Shown here: piece after piece, positions 18,174-27,172 of the stretch | Layout: every line of letters begins with the position of its first letter | How positions within the stretch are numbered: the first letter of the stretch is position 1 | Source of the DNA: Gammaproteobacteria bacterium | Lineage (GTDB): Bacteria > Pseudomonadota > Gammaproteobacteria > Burkholderiales > Burkholderiaceae_C | Length of the DNA: 64,000 bases | Direction: 5' to 3' | Assembly: GCA_018828125.1 (NCBI GenBank) | Contig: JAHJWB010000022.1 | Location: forward strand, 1 to 64,000 | Program-made: the position numbers and the translations under genes | Notes under the pieces: model-generated | What the model saw: the letters and a program-made list of their open reading frames with translations, nothing else | Told to the model about the DNA's origin: nothing | Database searches by the model: none

Positions 18174-18998
18174 TCATGGATGGCGTTCCTCGCGCAGGGG
18201 GACCACATCGCCCGCTGCGACATGTTCGCGTTCTTCGGGGGGCATCACGCTGTTGGCGGGCACCAGCAGCAGCTCGGGTTTGTGGCGGCGGCGGTCGACT
18301 GCTTCCATCAACAATCCAGCGGCGACAGCGGCAGCCAGCGCAACGAGGATGTTGAGCTTCAGGGGCAGCGCAAAGGCCGCAATCGCAGCGGTGGCTGCCA
18401 CCCCCGTGGCGAGCCAGGTGGCCCGGTCAAACAACAGCGACAGCAGCACCCCCAGCAGTGCGAGCACACCCGCAAAGCCCAGACCCCAGGACAGTGGTAC
18501 AGCATTGGCCAGCAGAATGCCGGCAATCGACGGCACTTGCCATGCCAGCCAGTTGGAGCTGGCAGCGCCCCAGAAGTACGGGATCTGCTCAGGCTCCGGG
18601 CGGGGCTCGGGGAACCGCTTCATGAAGGCCACATAGATCACATCTCCGCTGAAATACCCGATGGCCAGGCGCTGGCGCAGCGGCAGGTGCGCAAAGTAGC
18701 TGCGCCACATGCTGCTGAAAATCACAAACCGCAGATTGACGCACGCGGCTGTGAGCCAGATGACCCACAAAGGCGCGCCCACCGACAGGAGCGGGATGAC
18801 AGCCAGTTGCGCGCTGCCCGCGTACACCATCAACGACATGAACACGGCCATGCCCACCGGCATGCCACTTTTGACCATGGCCACGCCAGTGACGAGGCCC
18901 CAGGCGGCAATGCCCAGTGACGTGCCCGCCATGTCCACAGCGGCAAGCCGGAACGAGGGTTGGCGTAGCGTGTGGCGGATGACCGCGGTGCGGCTCAT
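18174..18998 (-). CDS. azlC: AzlC-family branched-chain amino acid exporter large subunit
   Basis: A 274-residue integral membrane protein with several transmembrane segments. Conserved parts are [36 protein letters not shown] (an AzlC/LIV-E hallmark) and [19 protein letters not shown]. The C-terminal 45 or so residues are charged and cytoplasmic. Its ATG overlaps the fmt stop (ATGA), so translation is coupled to fmt. The frame is open further upstream within fmt, but that part has no homology. Confidence 0.9.
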   Translation of the reverse strand: MSRTAVIRHTLRQPSFRLAAVDMAGTSLGIAAWGLVTGVAMVKSGMPVGMAVFMSLMVYAGSAQLAVIPLLSVGAPLWVIWLTAACVNLRFVIFSSMWRSYFAHLPLRQRLAIGYFSGDVIYVAFMKRFPEPRPEPEQIPYFWGAASSNWLAWQVPSIAGILLANAVPLSWGLGFAGVLALLGVLLSLLFDRATWLATGVAATAAIAAFALPLKLNILVALAAAVAAGLLMEAVDRRRHKPELLLVPANSVMPPEEREHVAAGDVVPLREERHP

Positions 18999-19990
18999 GG
19001 CGACGTTGGTACTGCCGTGGTCGACGGGGCGGGGCCCAGCACGGTTCCCGGTGCCAGGTCGAACCCCCGGAGGAAATCTGCCGCTGGCAATCGCTTGCCA
19101 CCCGCGCGCTGCAAGGTCGTCAGCCGCAGGGTCCCGTCCCCGCAAGCCACCGTGATGCCCGTTTCATTCATGGACAAAATATGGCCGTAGCGCTTATCTG
19201 TAAAGGATTGTTTGCTATCAATTTCACAAGACCAGATCTTGATGGTTTCGCTGCCAACTTCCGTGCTCGCACCCGGAAACGGGTCAAACGCGCGAATGCG
19301 TTGGCTGATCGTGGCGGCAGGCAAGGACCAGTCAATGGCGCTTTCGGCTTTTTCGATCTTGTGGGCGTAAGTGACGCCTTCGGCTGGCTGCGGCGTGGGA
19401 TTAAGCCCCCCGCAGGCCAGCAGCTCCAAGGCTTCGACAATCAAGCGCCCACCCAGGGTGGCGAGGCGGTCATGGAGCAAGGCGGTGGTGTCGACCGGGG
19501 CAATGGCGATGCGTTCCATCAACAGCATGGCGCCTGTGTCCAGACCCGCATCCATCTGCATGATGGTGACCCCTGTTTCGGCGTCGCCAGCCTCAATGGC
19601 CCGGTGAATGGGCGCGGCGCCACGCCACCGGGGCAGCAGACTGGCGTGGATGTTCAGGCACCCATGGGGTGGAAGGTCCAGCACCCACTGCGGCAGGATG
19701 AGGCCGTAGGCCGCTACCACCATCACGTCCGCCTGCGCGGCCAAAAGGGCTTCGCGTGCAGCGGCCGCATCGTCCGGGTATTTGCCGTCTAGCCGCAGGC
19801 TGCGGGGTTGCGCCACCGCGATCCCGTGGTCTAGCGCGCATTGTTTGACAGGCGACGCCTGCAGCTTCATGCCGCGGCCCGCTGGGCGGTCGGGCTGGGT
19901 GAGGACCAGCGGAAGGGTGAAACCCGCGTCCAGCAAACGCTGCAGCGCAACGCGGGCAAACTCGGGCGTGCCGGCAAAGATGACTCTCAT
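18995..19990 (-). CDS. fmt: Methionyl-tRNA formyltransferase with a repeat-encoded insert
   Basis: Formylates initiator Met-tRNA. The 331-residue protein has the catalytic core [15 protein letters not shown] (113-127), the folate site and the C-terminal tRNA-binding domain. The ATG at 19990 starts the canonical [12 protein letters not shown]. Residues about 254-268 ([16 protein letters not shown]) are unlike other Fmt proteins and are encoded by a copy of the palindromic element (19184-19232). The insert keeps the frame and lies in the C-terminal domain, away from the active site. It lies directly after the lipoprotein gene (26 nt) and overlaps azlC. Confidence 0.95.
   Translation of the reverse strand: MRVIFAGTPEFARVALQRLLDAGFTLPLVLTQPDRPAGRGMKLQASPVKQCALDHGIAVAQPRSLRLDGKYPDDAAAAREALLAAQADVMVVAAYGLILPQWVLDLPPHGCLNIHASLLPRWRGAAPIHRAIEAGDAETGVTIMQMDAGLDTGAMLLMERIAIAPVDTTALLHDRLATLGGRLIVEALELLACGGLNPTPQPAEGVTYAHKIEKAESAIDWSLPAATISQRIRAFDPFPGASTEVGSETIKIWSCEIDSKQSFTDKRYGHILSMNETGITVACGDGTLRLTTLQRAGGKRLPAADFLRGFDLAPGTVLGPAPSTTAVPTSP
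19184..19232. repeat. Palindromic element copy 5, inside the fmt coding sequence
   Basis: The plus strand reads GGCCGTAGCGCTTATCTG, then TAAAG and, after a diverged stretch, TTTGCTATCAATTTCA. This matches the other copies except that the right arm (AAGCGCT elsewhere) has changed to AAGGATT, so the hairpin is broken. It is in frame with fmt and contains no stop on the fmt strand. Confidence 0.75.
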
Positions 19991-20016
19991 GGGAACCAAT
20001 GTCAGTGGGTACGCGC

Positions 20017-20535
20017 TCAATCGCGCGCGTTATCGAAGAGGGGCAGTTCGTCGGTGAACATCACTGTGCGGACGACGCCTTGGCGATCCATGTGCACATG
20101 GGCCAGGCGCGGGTCGGAGTTCTGGCGGAAGCGGTAGGTCCAGATGTCCCCATCAAAACGGGCCACGCGCTCTACCCGCAATGGGGGGCCAAACGTGCGC
20201 TGGATGTCGCCCAAGGTCCATACGCCGACTGGAATCGTCTCAAACCGCGTCTGGGTCAGCACCTGTTCGTTGCGCACCAGTCGGCCAGCTGCATCGAAAT
20301 CGAGGTTGTAAGCGGCAAAACCGGCCGGAAGCTCGGAATACAACAACCGCTGCCCGGACGGAAGCGCATAGATAGCGGTGGGCGGACCCAATCTGGCAAT
20401 GACCTCAGCCCGGGGTGTGCCGGGGGCTTCCCTGTCGGGCAACGCACAGCCTGCAAGGTGTAGCACCAGCGTCACAAAGGCCAGGCGCGCCAGCACTCTG
20501 CCACCCCATAGGGAGCAGAGCGCGGCAGCGTTCAC
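20017..20535 (-). CDS. Lipoprotein with two BamE/SmpA-like modules
   Basis: A 172-residue predicted lipoprotein. The N-terminus is hydrophobic and ends in the lipobox LAGC near residue 30. The mature part holds two similar stretches, [22 protein letters not shown] and [24 protein letters not shown], each resembling the short motif of BamE/SmpA/OmlA folds. BamE itself assists outer-membrane protein assembly, but this is not the canonical BamE and its role is unknown. The start is a GTG overlapping the def stop (GTGA). It sits between def and fmt, two genes that are usually adjacent. Confidence 0.75.
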   Translation of the reverse strand: MNAAALCSLWGGRVLARLAFVTLVLHLAGCALPDREAPGTPRAEVIARLGPPTAIYALPSGQRLLYSELPAGFAAYNLDFDAAGRLVRNEQVLTQTRFETIPVGVWTLGDIQRTFGPPLRVERVARFDGDIWTYRFRQNSDPRLAHVHMDRQGVVRTVMFTDELPLFDNARD

Positions 20536-21041
20536 TCGCGGGACTCCCGCTGCTGCTTGATCATCTTGGTCTTGATGCGGTTGCGTTTGAGGGGCGACAG
20601 GTATTCCACGAACACCTTGCCCATCAAGTGGTCCATTTCATGCTGGATACAAACGGCCAGCAAGCCATCGGCCTCAATGACACGCGATGTGCCTTTGTCG
20701 TCCAGTGCGCGGACATGCACGGCATCAAAACGCTCCACGCCGTCGTAAATGCCCGGCACCGACAGGCAGCCTTCGTCGTTCAAGTGCTTTTCGGCACTGG
20801 TCCAGACAATTTCAGGGTTGATCAGCACCAGGGGTTCGTTGCGCTCTTCAGACACATCGATGACCACCAGCCGCTCATGCACATCCACTTGCGTGGCGGC
20901 AAGCCCAATGCCGTGGGCGTCATACATGGTGGCGAGCATGTCGGACGCGAGCGTCCGGATGCGGTCATCCACCGCCTGAATGGGTTGCGCCACCTTGTGA
21001 AGCCGGGCGTCCGGGTAGCAGAGAATGGGAAGGATTGCCAT
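20532..21041 (-). CDS. def: Peptide deformylase
   Basis: Removes the formyl group from new N-terminal methionines. All three metal and active-site motifs are present in 169 residues: GIGLAATQ (44-51), EGCLS (90-94) with the Cys ligand, and HEMDH (134-138). The C-terminus ([15 protein letters not shown]) is the usual helix that may contact the ribosome. First gene of the def-lipoprotein-fmt-azlCD cluster and divergent from the LysM gene. Confidence 0.97.
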   Translation of the reverse strand: MAILPILCYPDARLHKVAQPIQAVDDRIRTLASDMLATMYDAHGIGLAATQVDVHERLVVIDVSEERNEPLVLINPEIVWTSAEKHLNDEGCLSVPGIYDGVERFDAVHVRALDDKGTSRVIEADGLLAVCIQHEMDHLMGKVFVEYLSPLKRNRIKTKMIKQQRESRE

Positions 21042-21171
21042 GGATACAGGTAAGAGATGTCGCTATTTTCGCCACTTTTGGGCGCTGCTGCAGCCCACAA
21101 AGCCAATAATCGTTGCCGAATCAAGGGCTTGAGCAGAGAATCTCAGATGGTTTGTAACGTATTTGCCCGGT

Positions 21172-21190
21172 CGCTCGCATGCCGCGAGCG
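21172..21190. promoter_or_regulatory. Perfect 7-bp inverted repeat upstream of the LysM gene
   Basis: CGCTCGC-ATGCC-GCGAGCG at 21172-21190, about 50 nt before the LysM ATG and within the def/LysM divergent region. It could be an operator or a leader hairpin. No other evidence. Confidence 0.35.
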
Positions 21191-21240
21191 TCGTGGCGCC
21201 AGTGAGGGGGCGTTTCACAATGCATGAAAAAAGGAACAAC

Positions 21241-22443
21241 ATGACGGCATTCACCAGCGTGCAGCGGACCGCCCTGGGCGCGCTCACCATCATTGCTGGC
21301 GCTATGCTCGTGGCTCCCGCTCAGGCGCAAAATTTTCCGATCTCCGGTGGCCAGCGCGCCACGGCCCAGCAGGTGTCAGAGCGCGGGATTCCCTTGTCGG
21401 AACTCGCGCCCAACGCCCCGGACAGCTACACCGTCAAGCGCGGCGATACGTTGTGGGGCATTTCGGGGATGTACCTCTTGCGGCCCTACCGCTGGCCAGA
21501 GCTGTGGGGGATGAACCTCAAGGCCATTCCCAATCCCCATCTGATTTTTCCCGGGCAAACGCTCTATCTCGACAAAGCAGATGGCTACGCGCGGCTGCGC
21601 ACCAGCCCCTCCGGTCAAGCCGAAACGGTCCGTGTTTCGCCCCGCACCCGCAGCGACAGCCTGATGGGCACAGCGCTGCCAACCCTCAAACCGCACCTGA
21701 TTGAGCCATTTCTGGTGGAGCCTGTTGTCGTGGATGCATCGGTGCTGGAGCGTGCTCCGCGGATCGTGGCGACCACTGAGGAGCGCGTGCTGATGGCGCA
21801 CGGTGATCGCGCCTATGCTCGCGGTATCGATTCAGCGCCTTTGCGCGTTGCGCCTGGCGAGCAGCGGTATTACCGCGTGTACCGCAACGCCGTGCCATTG
21901 AAGGACCCGGTGAGCGGTGAAATTTTGGGTTACGAAGCCCAGTACCTTGGCAAGGCTGAGCTTGTTCGCGGTGAAACCACGGAAGATGTGCCGGACGGCA
22001 AAGGCGGCTTCACTTTGGACAAAGTGCCTGCGACGGTGGATATCTCCGGCACGAAAGAGGAAATACGTGCCGGCGACCGCTTGTTGGCCGAACCCGGTCG
22101 CGGGTATGTGAGCTACACACCGCAGGCTCCGCAGCGCAAAGTGGACGCCCGCGTGGTTTCCATCTACGGCGAGTCTGCGGTTGCCTATGCAGCACAGAAC
22201 CAAGTGGTCTCCATCAACCTGGGCGCCCGCGATGGATTGGAGCCGGGTCACGTCCTGAGCATTCTGTCCAAGGGTGAGCGAATCAAGGACACAACAAGCG
22301 ATTCCAAAGAAATGATCAAGCTGCCCGCTGAAGCCAATGGCATGGCCATGGTGTTCCGGACGTTTGACCGTGTCTCGTACGTGTTGATTCTGGATGTCCG
22401 CAACGGTGTGCGTGTAGGCGACCGTTTGGTCAACCCAGAATAA
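21241..22443 (+). CDS. Secreted LysM peptidoglycan-binding protein
   Basis: A 400-residue exported protein. The ATG at 21241 follows AAGGAACAAC and begins the signal peptide (ALGALTIIAGAMLVAPAQAQ). A single LysM module spans about residues 60-110: YTVKRGDTLWGISGMYL, then RWPELWGMNLKAIPNPHLIFPGQTLYL. LysM modules bind cell-wall glycan, so the protein is periplasmic or attached to the wall. The rest has no known domain that I recognise but is well conserved in style (APGEQRYYRVYR, VVSIYGESAVAYAAQN, DRVSYVLILDV). Homologues next to dprA and def are common in this group. Function unknown. Confidence 0.88.
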   Translation: MTAFTSVQRTALGALTIIAGAMLVAPAQAQNFPISGGQRATAQQVSERGIPLSELAPNAPDSYTVKRGDTLWGISGMYLLRPYRWPELWGMNLKAIPNPHLIFPGQTLYLDKADGYARLRTSPSGQAETVRVSPRTRSDSLMGTALPTLKPHLIEPFLVEPVVVDASVLERAPRIVATTEERVLMAHGDRAYARGIDSAPLRVAPGEQRYYRVYRNAVPLKDPVSGEILGYEAQYLGKAELVRGETTEDVPDGKGGFTLDKVPATVDISGTKEEIRAGDRLLAEPGRGYVSYTPQAPQRKVDARVVSIYGESAVAYAAQNQVVSINLGARDGLEPGHVLSILSKGERIKDTTSDSKEMIKLPAEANGMAMVFRTFDRVSYVLILDVRNGVRVGDRLVNPE

Positions 22444-22514
22444 ATTGGCTGCGCAGATGTTGGTGTGGACTCCGTTGAGTTCTCGCCTGCCTCTAAGGCT
22501 GATTTAGCAGTTTC

Positions 22515-23684
22515 ATGGAACGTGAAGAACTCGGAGGGTGGCTTCGGCTCACCCTTTCGTCTGGCGTGGGCAATGGCGCCGCCCGGCGACTGCTCTCGGC
22601 GTTCGGGCTTCCGCAAGCTGTCTTTGAGCAGCCTGAAGCGGCCCTGCGGCAATGTGTGACGTCCGCACAGGCGCGCGCACTGTGTCAGGTGCCTCCCACA
22701 CTGCCTGACTTGCTGGAGACCACGGTGACATGGTTGGCCTCTGCAGATCCTGTAGGGCCCGCGCGCGCTGTGATCAGCTTGGGCGACAGCCGTTATCCAC
22801 AGGCGTTGCTGGATACCGAAGACCCGCCGCTGTTGTTATATCTGATGGGACCAGCGCGTCTGCTAGTTCACCAACCATTCCCGCGTGAACGTTGTCTTGC
22901 CGTTGTGGGCAGTCGCAATCCCACGGCTCAGGGTGCGGAGAACGCCAGGTTATTTGCGCGGGCCTTGCACAGTGCAGGGCTCACGATTGTGTCGGGGCTG
23001 GCCTTGGGCGTCGATGCCGCTGCGCACGAGGGCGCGCTGGATGTGGCGGTATCTGGCTCCTCCGATGCGGCTGCCACGATTGCGGTCGTAGGCACGGGTC
23101 TGGACAGGGTGTATCCGCGCAAAAACCTGGATCTCGCCCACCGCATCGCAGCGAATGGGCTGTTGGTCAGTGAGTACCCGTTGGGGACGCCGCCACTCCC
23201 GGCAAACTTCCCCAAACGCAACCGGATCATTTCGGGGCTTTCCCAGGGGACGCTGGTGGTAGAGGCCGCCCTCGCCTCCGGCTCACTGATCACCGCGCGC
23301 ATGGCGGTGGAACAAGGGCGAGAGGTGTTCGCAATCCCCGGCTCTATCCAAGCACCGCAGTCGCGCGGCTGTCACGCCCTGATACGCCAGGGCGCCAAGT
23401 TGGTCGAATCGGCTCAAGATGTGCTCGAAGAACTGCGCATACCTGCTATCCCCGGCTTGGGGCAGAGTGGAGGCGCAGCTTCTGCGGACATGGCTGCTGA
23501 GGCTGAGGAACCTGAGGGCCCGCTGCTGGAAGCCCTGGGCTTTGATCCGATGAGCGTGGATGCGCTGGTTGCGCGCACGGGCATGGACGCGGCATCGCTG
23601 CAGGTCGCGCTATTGGAGCTGGAGTTGGACGGCCGTGTAGCACGGCTGCCAGGCGGCCTCTTCCAGAGGATGGGAAGCGCCTGA
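22515..23684 (+). CDS. dprA: DNA-processing protein DprA
   Basis: DprA protects incoming single-stranded DNA during natural transformation and loads RecA on it. The 389-residue protein has the Rossmann-like core: AVVGSRNPTAQG, IVSGLALGVDAAAHEGAL, VVGTGLDRVYPRKN, SEYPLGTPPLPANFPKRNRIISGLS and VEAALASGSLITARMAVEQGREVFAIPG. A C-terminal winged-helix (DPMSVDALVARTGMDAASLQ) follows after an acidic linker. Its presence suggests competence, but no other com genes are in the window. It follows the LysM gene by 71 nt. Confidence 0.95.
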   Translation: MEREELGGWLRLTLSSGVGNGAARRLLSAFGLPQAVFEQPEAALRQCVTSAQARALCQVPPTLPDLLETTVTWLASADPVGPARAVISLGDSRYPQALLDTEDPPLLLYLMGPARLLVHQPFPRERCLAVVGSRNPTAQGAENARLFARALHSAGLTIVSGLALGVDAAAHEGALDVAVSGSSDAAATIAVVGTGLDRVYPRKNLDLAHRIAANGLLVSEYPLGTPPLPANFPKRNRIISGLSQGTLVVEAALASGSLITARMAVEQGREVFAIPGSIQAPQSRGCHALIRQGAKLVESAQDVLEELRIPAIPGLGQSGGAASADMAAEAEEPEGPLLEALGFDPMSVDALVARTGMDAASLQVALLELELDGRVARLPGGLFQRMGSA

Positions 23685-23801
23685 GCGTTCGGTGGTGTTC
23701 CCCACTTCACTGGGGCACGCGCATCGAGACTGCTAAAGGCAAGTGCCGTGCTTGTAAATCGACCGTCTCAGACTGCTTGAAAGGGCGCAGGGCCCGCCGG
23801 A

Positions 23802-26192
23802 TCAATCCAGCAAGCGCTCAGGGTTGGCGTCCAGCTTGGCCAGTGCGTCGCGCGTGGCGCGCAGTGTCAGGCCTTCTTCATCCTGGGCCACCAGGAGGCC
23901 CGCCTGCAGGTAGGCCGCCAGACGGCGCAACTGAATGAGATAACTGCTGCCGTCGACCGCGGCAAACAGATGCAACTGCTTGCGCTGGCTTTGCCAAGCG
24001 TACTGAACCTGGGCGGACGCGCCGTTGTGGTCCAGTGTGTACCAGGTGCCAGGCTGCAGCTCCTGGGCCCAGACCACCATTGCGTCATCCACAGGGGCCC
24101 CGTTGTCGGCCACCACATGGATGGACGAGGCATCAATGCCCAGCATCATTTCAATGTTGTCGGCATTGAGTGGCATGTCGCCCAGCGTAGCGTCGCTGAT
24201 GAAGTCTTCGAGGTTGGCCAGACGTTTGGCCATAGCGTCAATGTGAGCCTGCGGGATCGATGCTGTCTTGGACAAGAACGCATCGGCCAGCGTATCTGTC
24301 AGCGTCTTGATCTGCACGTCCTGGGCTTCGCCGGTGACGTTCATCAACGCGAGCCCCTGGCGCAGGCGCTGCAGCAGCCCGGGCAGGTTCTGAATCACCT
24401 GCGCGCGATCGCTGCGGTTGGGCTTGGCGCTGGCGGCCCACACCAAATCTGCTGCGGTGCGTTTGAGCGAGATGGTGTCCGCATGCTGCGGCCCGTCACG
24501 CACAGCGGACAAGGCCAATACTTCGGCCCAAGTCTTGAAAAGAAACTCGCGGATCTCGTCGCGCACCGGCATATCGCGCAGCATGGTGCGCAGCTCAATG
24601 GTGTACTGGATGGCCAGCGTCTCTCTTTGTTCGACCTGCTGGGCCACACTCACCAGGCGCGAAGTGGCCTGCTTTTCGGTCAGGAACTTGGACAGAAATT
24701 TCTCGAATTCGTCATACACCAGCTGAAAGACGCGGCGCCCTGTCTCGGGGTATTGCTCGATGACCTGCACCACACGGCGAATTTCAGCTTCCAGCGCACT
24801 GCCGTTAATGGTGGTGGCGTTAAAGCCCATTACGCAGGCACCCATGCGGTCGATCAGTTTGCGGGCCGGGTGGTCCAGGTTGCTGAAGAATTCTGGCTCT
24901 GCCAGGGCAACGCGCAGCACGGGCACCTGCAGGCGCGCGAACCACACGCGCACGGCCGGTGGAATCCGGTCTTCGGCCAGGATGCTCTGGAACATCAACG
25001 CCACAACTTCAATGATGGCTTTTTCACCCGCGGTGTTGGCCTTCTTCTTGAGTTCGGTAGATCGCTCGCGTACGCTGCCTACCAACTGCACCACCGCCGC
25101 AGGGCTGTAGTCCTCCATCAGGGTGGCGACACCACTGTAGTAAGTGTCTGCGTGCACCCGGTGCGCCGTGAGCGCATGGGCCAACGCGGCGGAGGCGGGG
25201 GGGGCGTTCACCATGTCAAAGCCGGTGGCGGGCTGGGTGAGCAATCGGCGCAGTTGCCCCATCACCCCTTGGGCCCGTTGGCGCGCCCGCGACAGCGGCG
25301 TCATCCCCGTGGCAAACGCCGTCTGCATCCCCCGTTGCGGATAGCCACCGGGTGGTTGGCCGCGGTGCTGCTGCGGATGCGCGCCGCCTCCCCGCGGAGC
25401 CTGTTGTTGCGGCACCATGCCACCGCGCGCTGCGGCCATGGCTTCGCGCGTCTGGGCCAGCGCCTGCGAGGCCAGGCCACCGGCACCCGATTCGCCACTG
25501 TGGCCCGATCCCCCCGTCACCGAGCCGCCTGATGTGCGCCGCACACGTGACTTCAAATCCGTCTGCGGCGTAACGCCTTGCTCAACATAAAACACATTGA
25601 CGGCCTGGTACTGCTTTTGCAGCAGATTGGCCAATTCGCGCTGCAGCGGGTCCACCACCGTCAGCAGGTCACCGCGGGGAAGACCGGCCTCCACCCACTG
25701 CTCGACCAGCAACAGGCACACCGTGTCCGGCCGCAGGATGTCACTGTTGTCGAGGTCCTGGCCCTCCAGCGACTGCGTGCGTTGGCGCAGGGTGTCGAAC
25801 TGGTTGCTGACCTGCTCGCTCACCGTCAGTGCCATGCGGGAGGCCACGATCTTGTTTTCGACCACGTCGTCGCTCTGCAACTCAAACTGGCTACCCCCCG
25901 CCCCCGCGGGGACATGGCTGCCGCGGGTGGTGCTGACATGGGGGGCAAGGGCTTCACGCCAGGCCTTGCCTGCACGGTCTATCCAGGCTGCGTTGTGCTG
26001 CTGGTAGGTCATCCATGCATCACGCCGTGACTGCATCTCGCGCGCTGTGCCCGTCTGGGTCATCAGCGTGGTGACAAAATCCAATACGGTTTTGTCCAGA
26101 TCGCCCAATCCTGCGCAGAGCCCCTCCACGAACCGCTGGCGCGCCTGGCGGGCCAGTCGGCGCTGCGGAAGGGAAGAGGGCGTGGGCTGCAT
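23802..26192 (-). CDS. DUF1631 domain protein
   Basis: A 796-residue soluble, mostly helical protein of the DUF1631 family, found in gamma- and betaproteobacteria. No catalytic motif is visible. Recognisable parts are the N-terminal ARQRFVEGLCAGLGDLDKTV, a Gly/Gln-rich low-complexity linker (about residues 225-290, with QQQAPRGGGAHPQQHRGQ) and the conserved RVWFARLQVPVLRVALAEPEFFSNLDHPARKLIDRMG. In Pseudomonas a DUF1631 protein has been linked to cyclic-di-GMP response, but I cannot show binding here. It lies 17 nt after secF and may be read from the same transcript. Confidence 0.85.
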   Translation of the reverse strand: MQPTPSSLPQRRLARQARQRFVEGLCAGLGDLDKTVLDFVTTLMTQTGTAREMQSRRDAWMTYQQHNAAWIDRAGKAWREALAPHVSTTRGSHVPAGAGGSQFELQSDDVVENKIVASRMALTVSEQVSNQFDTLRQRTQSLEGQDLDNSDILRPDTVCLLLVEQWVEAGLPRGDLLTVVDPLQRELANLLQKQYQAVNVFYVEQGVTPQTDLKSRVRRTSGGSVTGGSGHSGESGAGGLASQALAQTREAMAAARGGMVPQQQAPRGGGAHPQQHRGQPPGGYPQRGMQTAFATGMTPLSRARQRAQGVMGQLRRLLTQPATGFDMVNAPPASAALAHALTAHRVHADTYYSGVATLMEDYSPAAVVQLVGSVRERSTELKKKANTAGEKAIIEVVALMFQSILAEDRIPPAVRVWFARLQVPVLRVALAEPEFFSNLDHPARKLIDRMGACVMGFNATTINGSALEAEIRRVVQVIEQYPETGRRVFQLVYDEFEKFLSKFLTEKQATSRLVSVAQQVEQRETLAIQYTIELRTMLRDMPVRDEIREFLFKTWAEVLALSAVRDGPQHADTISLKRTAADLVWAASAKPNRSDRAQVIQNLPGLLQRLRQGLALMNVTGEAQDVQIKTLTDTLADAFLSKTASIPQAHIDAMAKRLANLEDFISDATLGDMPLNADNIEMMLGIDASSIHVVADNGAPVDDAMVVWAQELQPGTWYTLDHNGASAQVQYAWQSQRKQLHLFAAVDGSSYLIQLRRLAAYLQAGLLVAQDEEGLTLRATRDALAKLDANPERLLD

Positions 26193-26209
26193 GGGTAGAT
26201 ATTAGCGGT

Positions 26210-27160
26210 TCAGACGGTTGCCCCGGCATGAGGATCATTCGGATCCCCGTCCTTCTTGGCGGGCTTGACAAGATCCTCTCGCTTGACCCCCAGCCACATG
26301 GCAATGGCGGCGGCCACGAACACCGAGGAATAGATGCCGAACAAGATACCAATGGTGAGCGCCAGCGCAAAGTAATGCAGGCTGGGCCCGCCAAACAGCA
26401 GCATCGACAACACCATTGCCTCGGTCGAGGCGTGGGTGATGATGGTGCGGCTCATGGTGCTGGTGATGGCGTGGTCGATGACTTCGGCCGTGTTCATCTT
26501 GCGGTATTTGCGGAAGGCTTCGCGGATCCGGTCAAAGATCACGACCGATTCATTCACCGAGTAGCCCAGCACCGCCAGCACCGCCGCCAGCACGGACAGC
26601 GAAAACTCCCACTGGAAGAACGCAAAAAAGCCCAGGATGATCACCACGTCGTGCAGGTTGGCAATGATCGCCGCCACCCCGAACTTCCACTCGAAGCGCA
26701 TGGCAAGGTAGATCACGATGCCCACGACCACCATGGCCAGCGCCATGAGGCCCCCTTGAACCAGCTCCTCGCCCACTTGCGGGCCGACAAACTCGGTGCG
26801 GCGCAGCGTGACGGCCGGGTCCGCAGCCTTGAGCGCGCCCAGCACCTGTTCGCTCTGTTGCGCGGACGAGACGCCCTTTTGCGCCGGCAGGCGGATCATC
26901 ACATCGCGAGCGGTGCCAAAGTTCTGAACCTGCACGTCCGAGTAACCCAGGCCCGAGACGGTCTCGCGCACCTTGGCCAGTTCGGCGGGTTGGCTATAGG
27001 CCACTTCCATGACCGTGCCCCCGGTGAACTCCACCGATAGGTGGAGGCCACGCGTGATCAAGAAGAAAACTGCGAGAGCGAAGGTAATGAAAGAGATCGC
27101 GTTGAAGATCAACGCGTGCTTCATGAACGGGATGTCTTTTTTGATGCGGAAAAATTCCAT
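26210..27160 (-). CDS. secF: Protein translocase subunit SecF
   Basis: SecF forms with SecD the RND-like accessory complex that uses proton flow to complete protein export through SecYEG. The 316-residue protein has six membrane segments. The signature ELSVEFTGGT-like segment (HLSVEFTGGTVMEVAYSQP) follows the first one, and ILGYSVNESVVIFDRIRE-like sequence (VLGYSVNESVVIFDRI) marks the conserved TM4 region. It begins 12 nt after secD. Confidence 0.97.
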   Translation of the reverse strand: MEFFRIKKDIPFMKHALIFNAISFITFALAVFFLITRGLHLSVEFTGGTVMEVAYSQPAELAKVRETVSGLGYSDVQVQNFGTARDVMIRLPAQKGVSSAQQSEQVLGALKAADPAVTLRRTEFVGPQVGEELVQGGLMALAMVVVGIVIYLAMRFEWKFGVAAIIANLHDVVIILGFFAFFQWEFSLSVLAAVLAVLGYSVNESVVIFDRIREAFRKYRKMNTAEVIDHAITSTMSRTIITHASTEAMVLSMLLFGGPSLHYFALALTIGILFGIYSSVFVAAAIAMWLGVKREDLVKPAKKDGDPNDPHAGATV

Positions 27161-27172
27161 GGCCGCTGTCCT

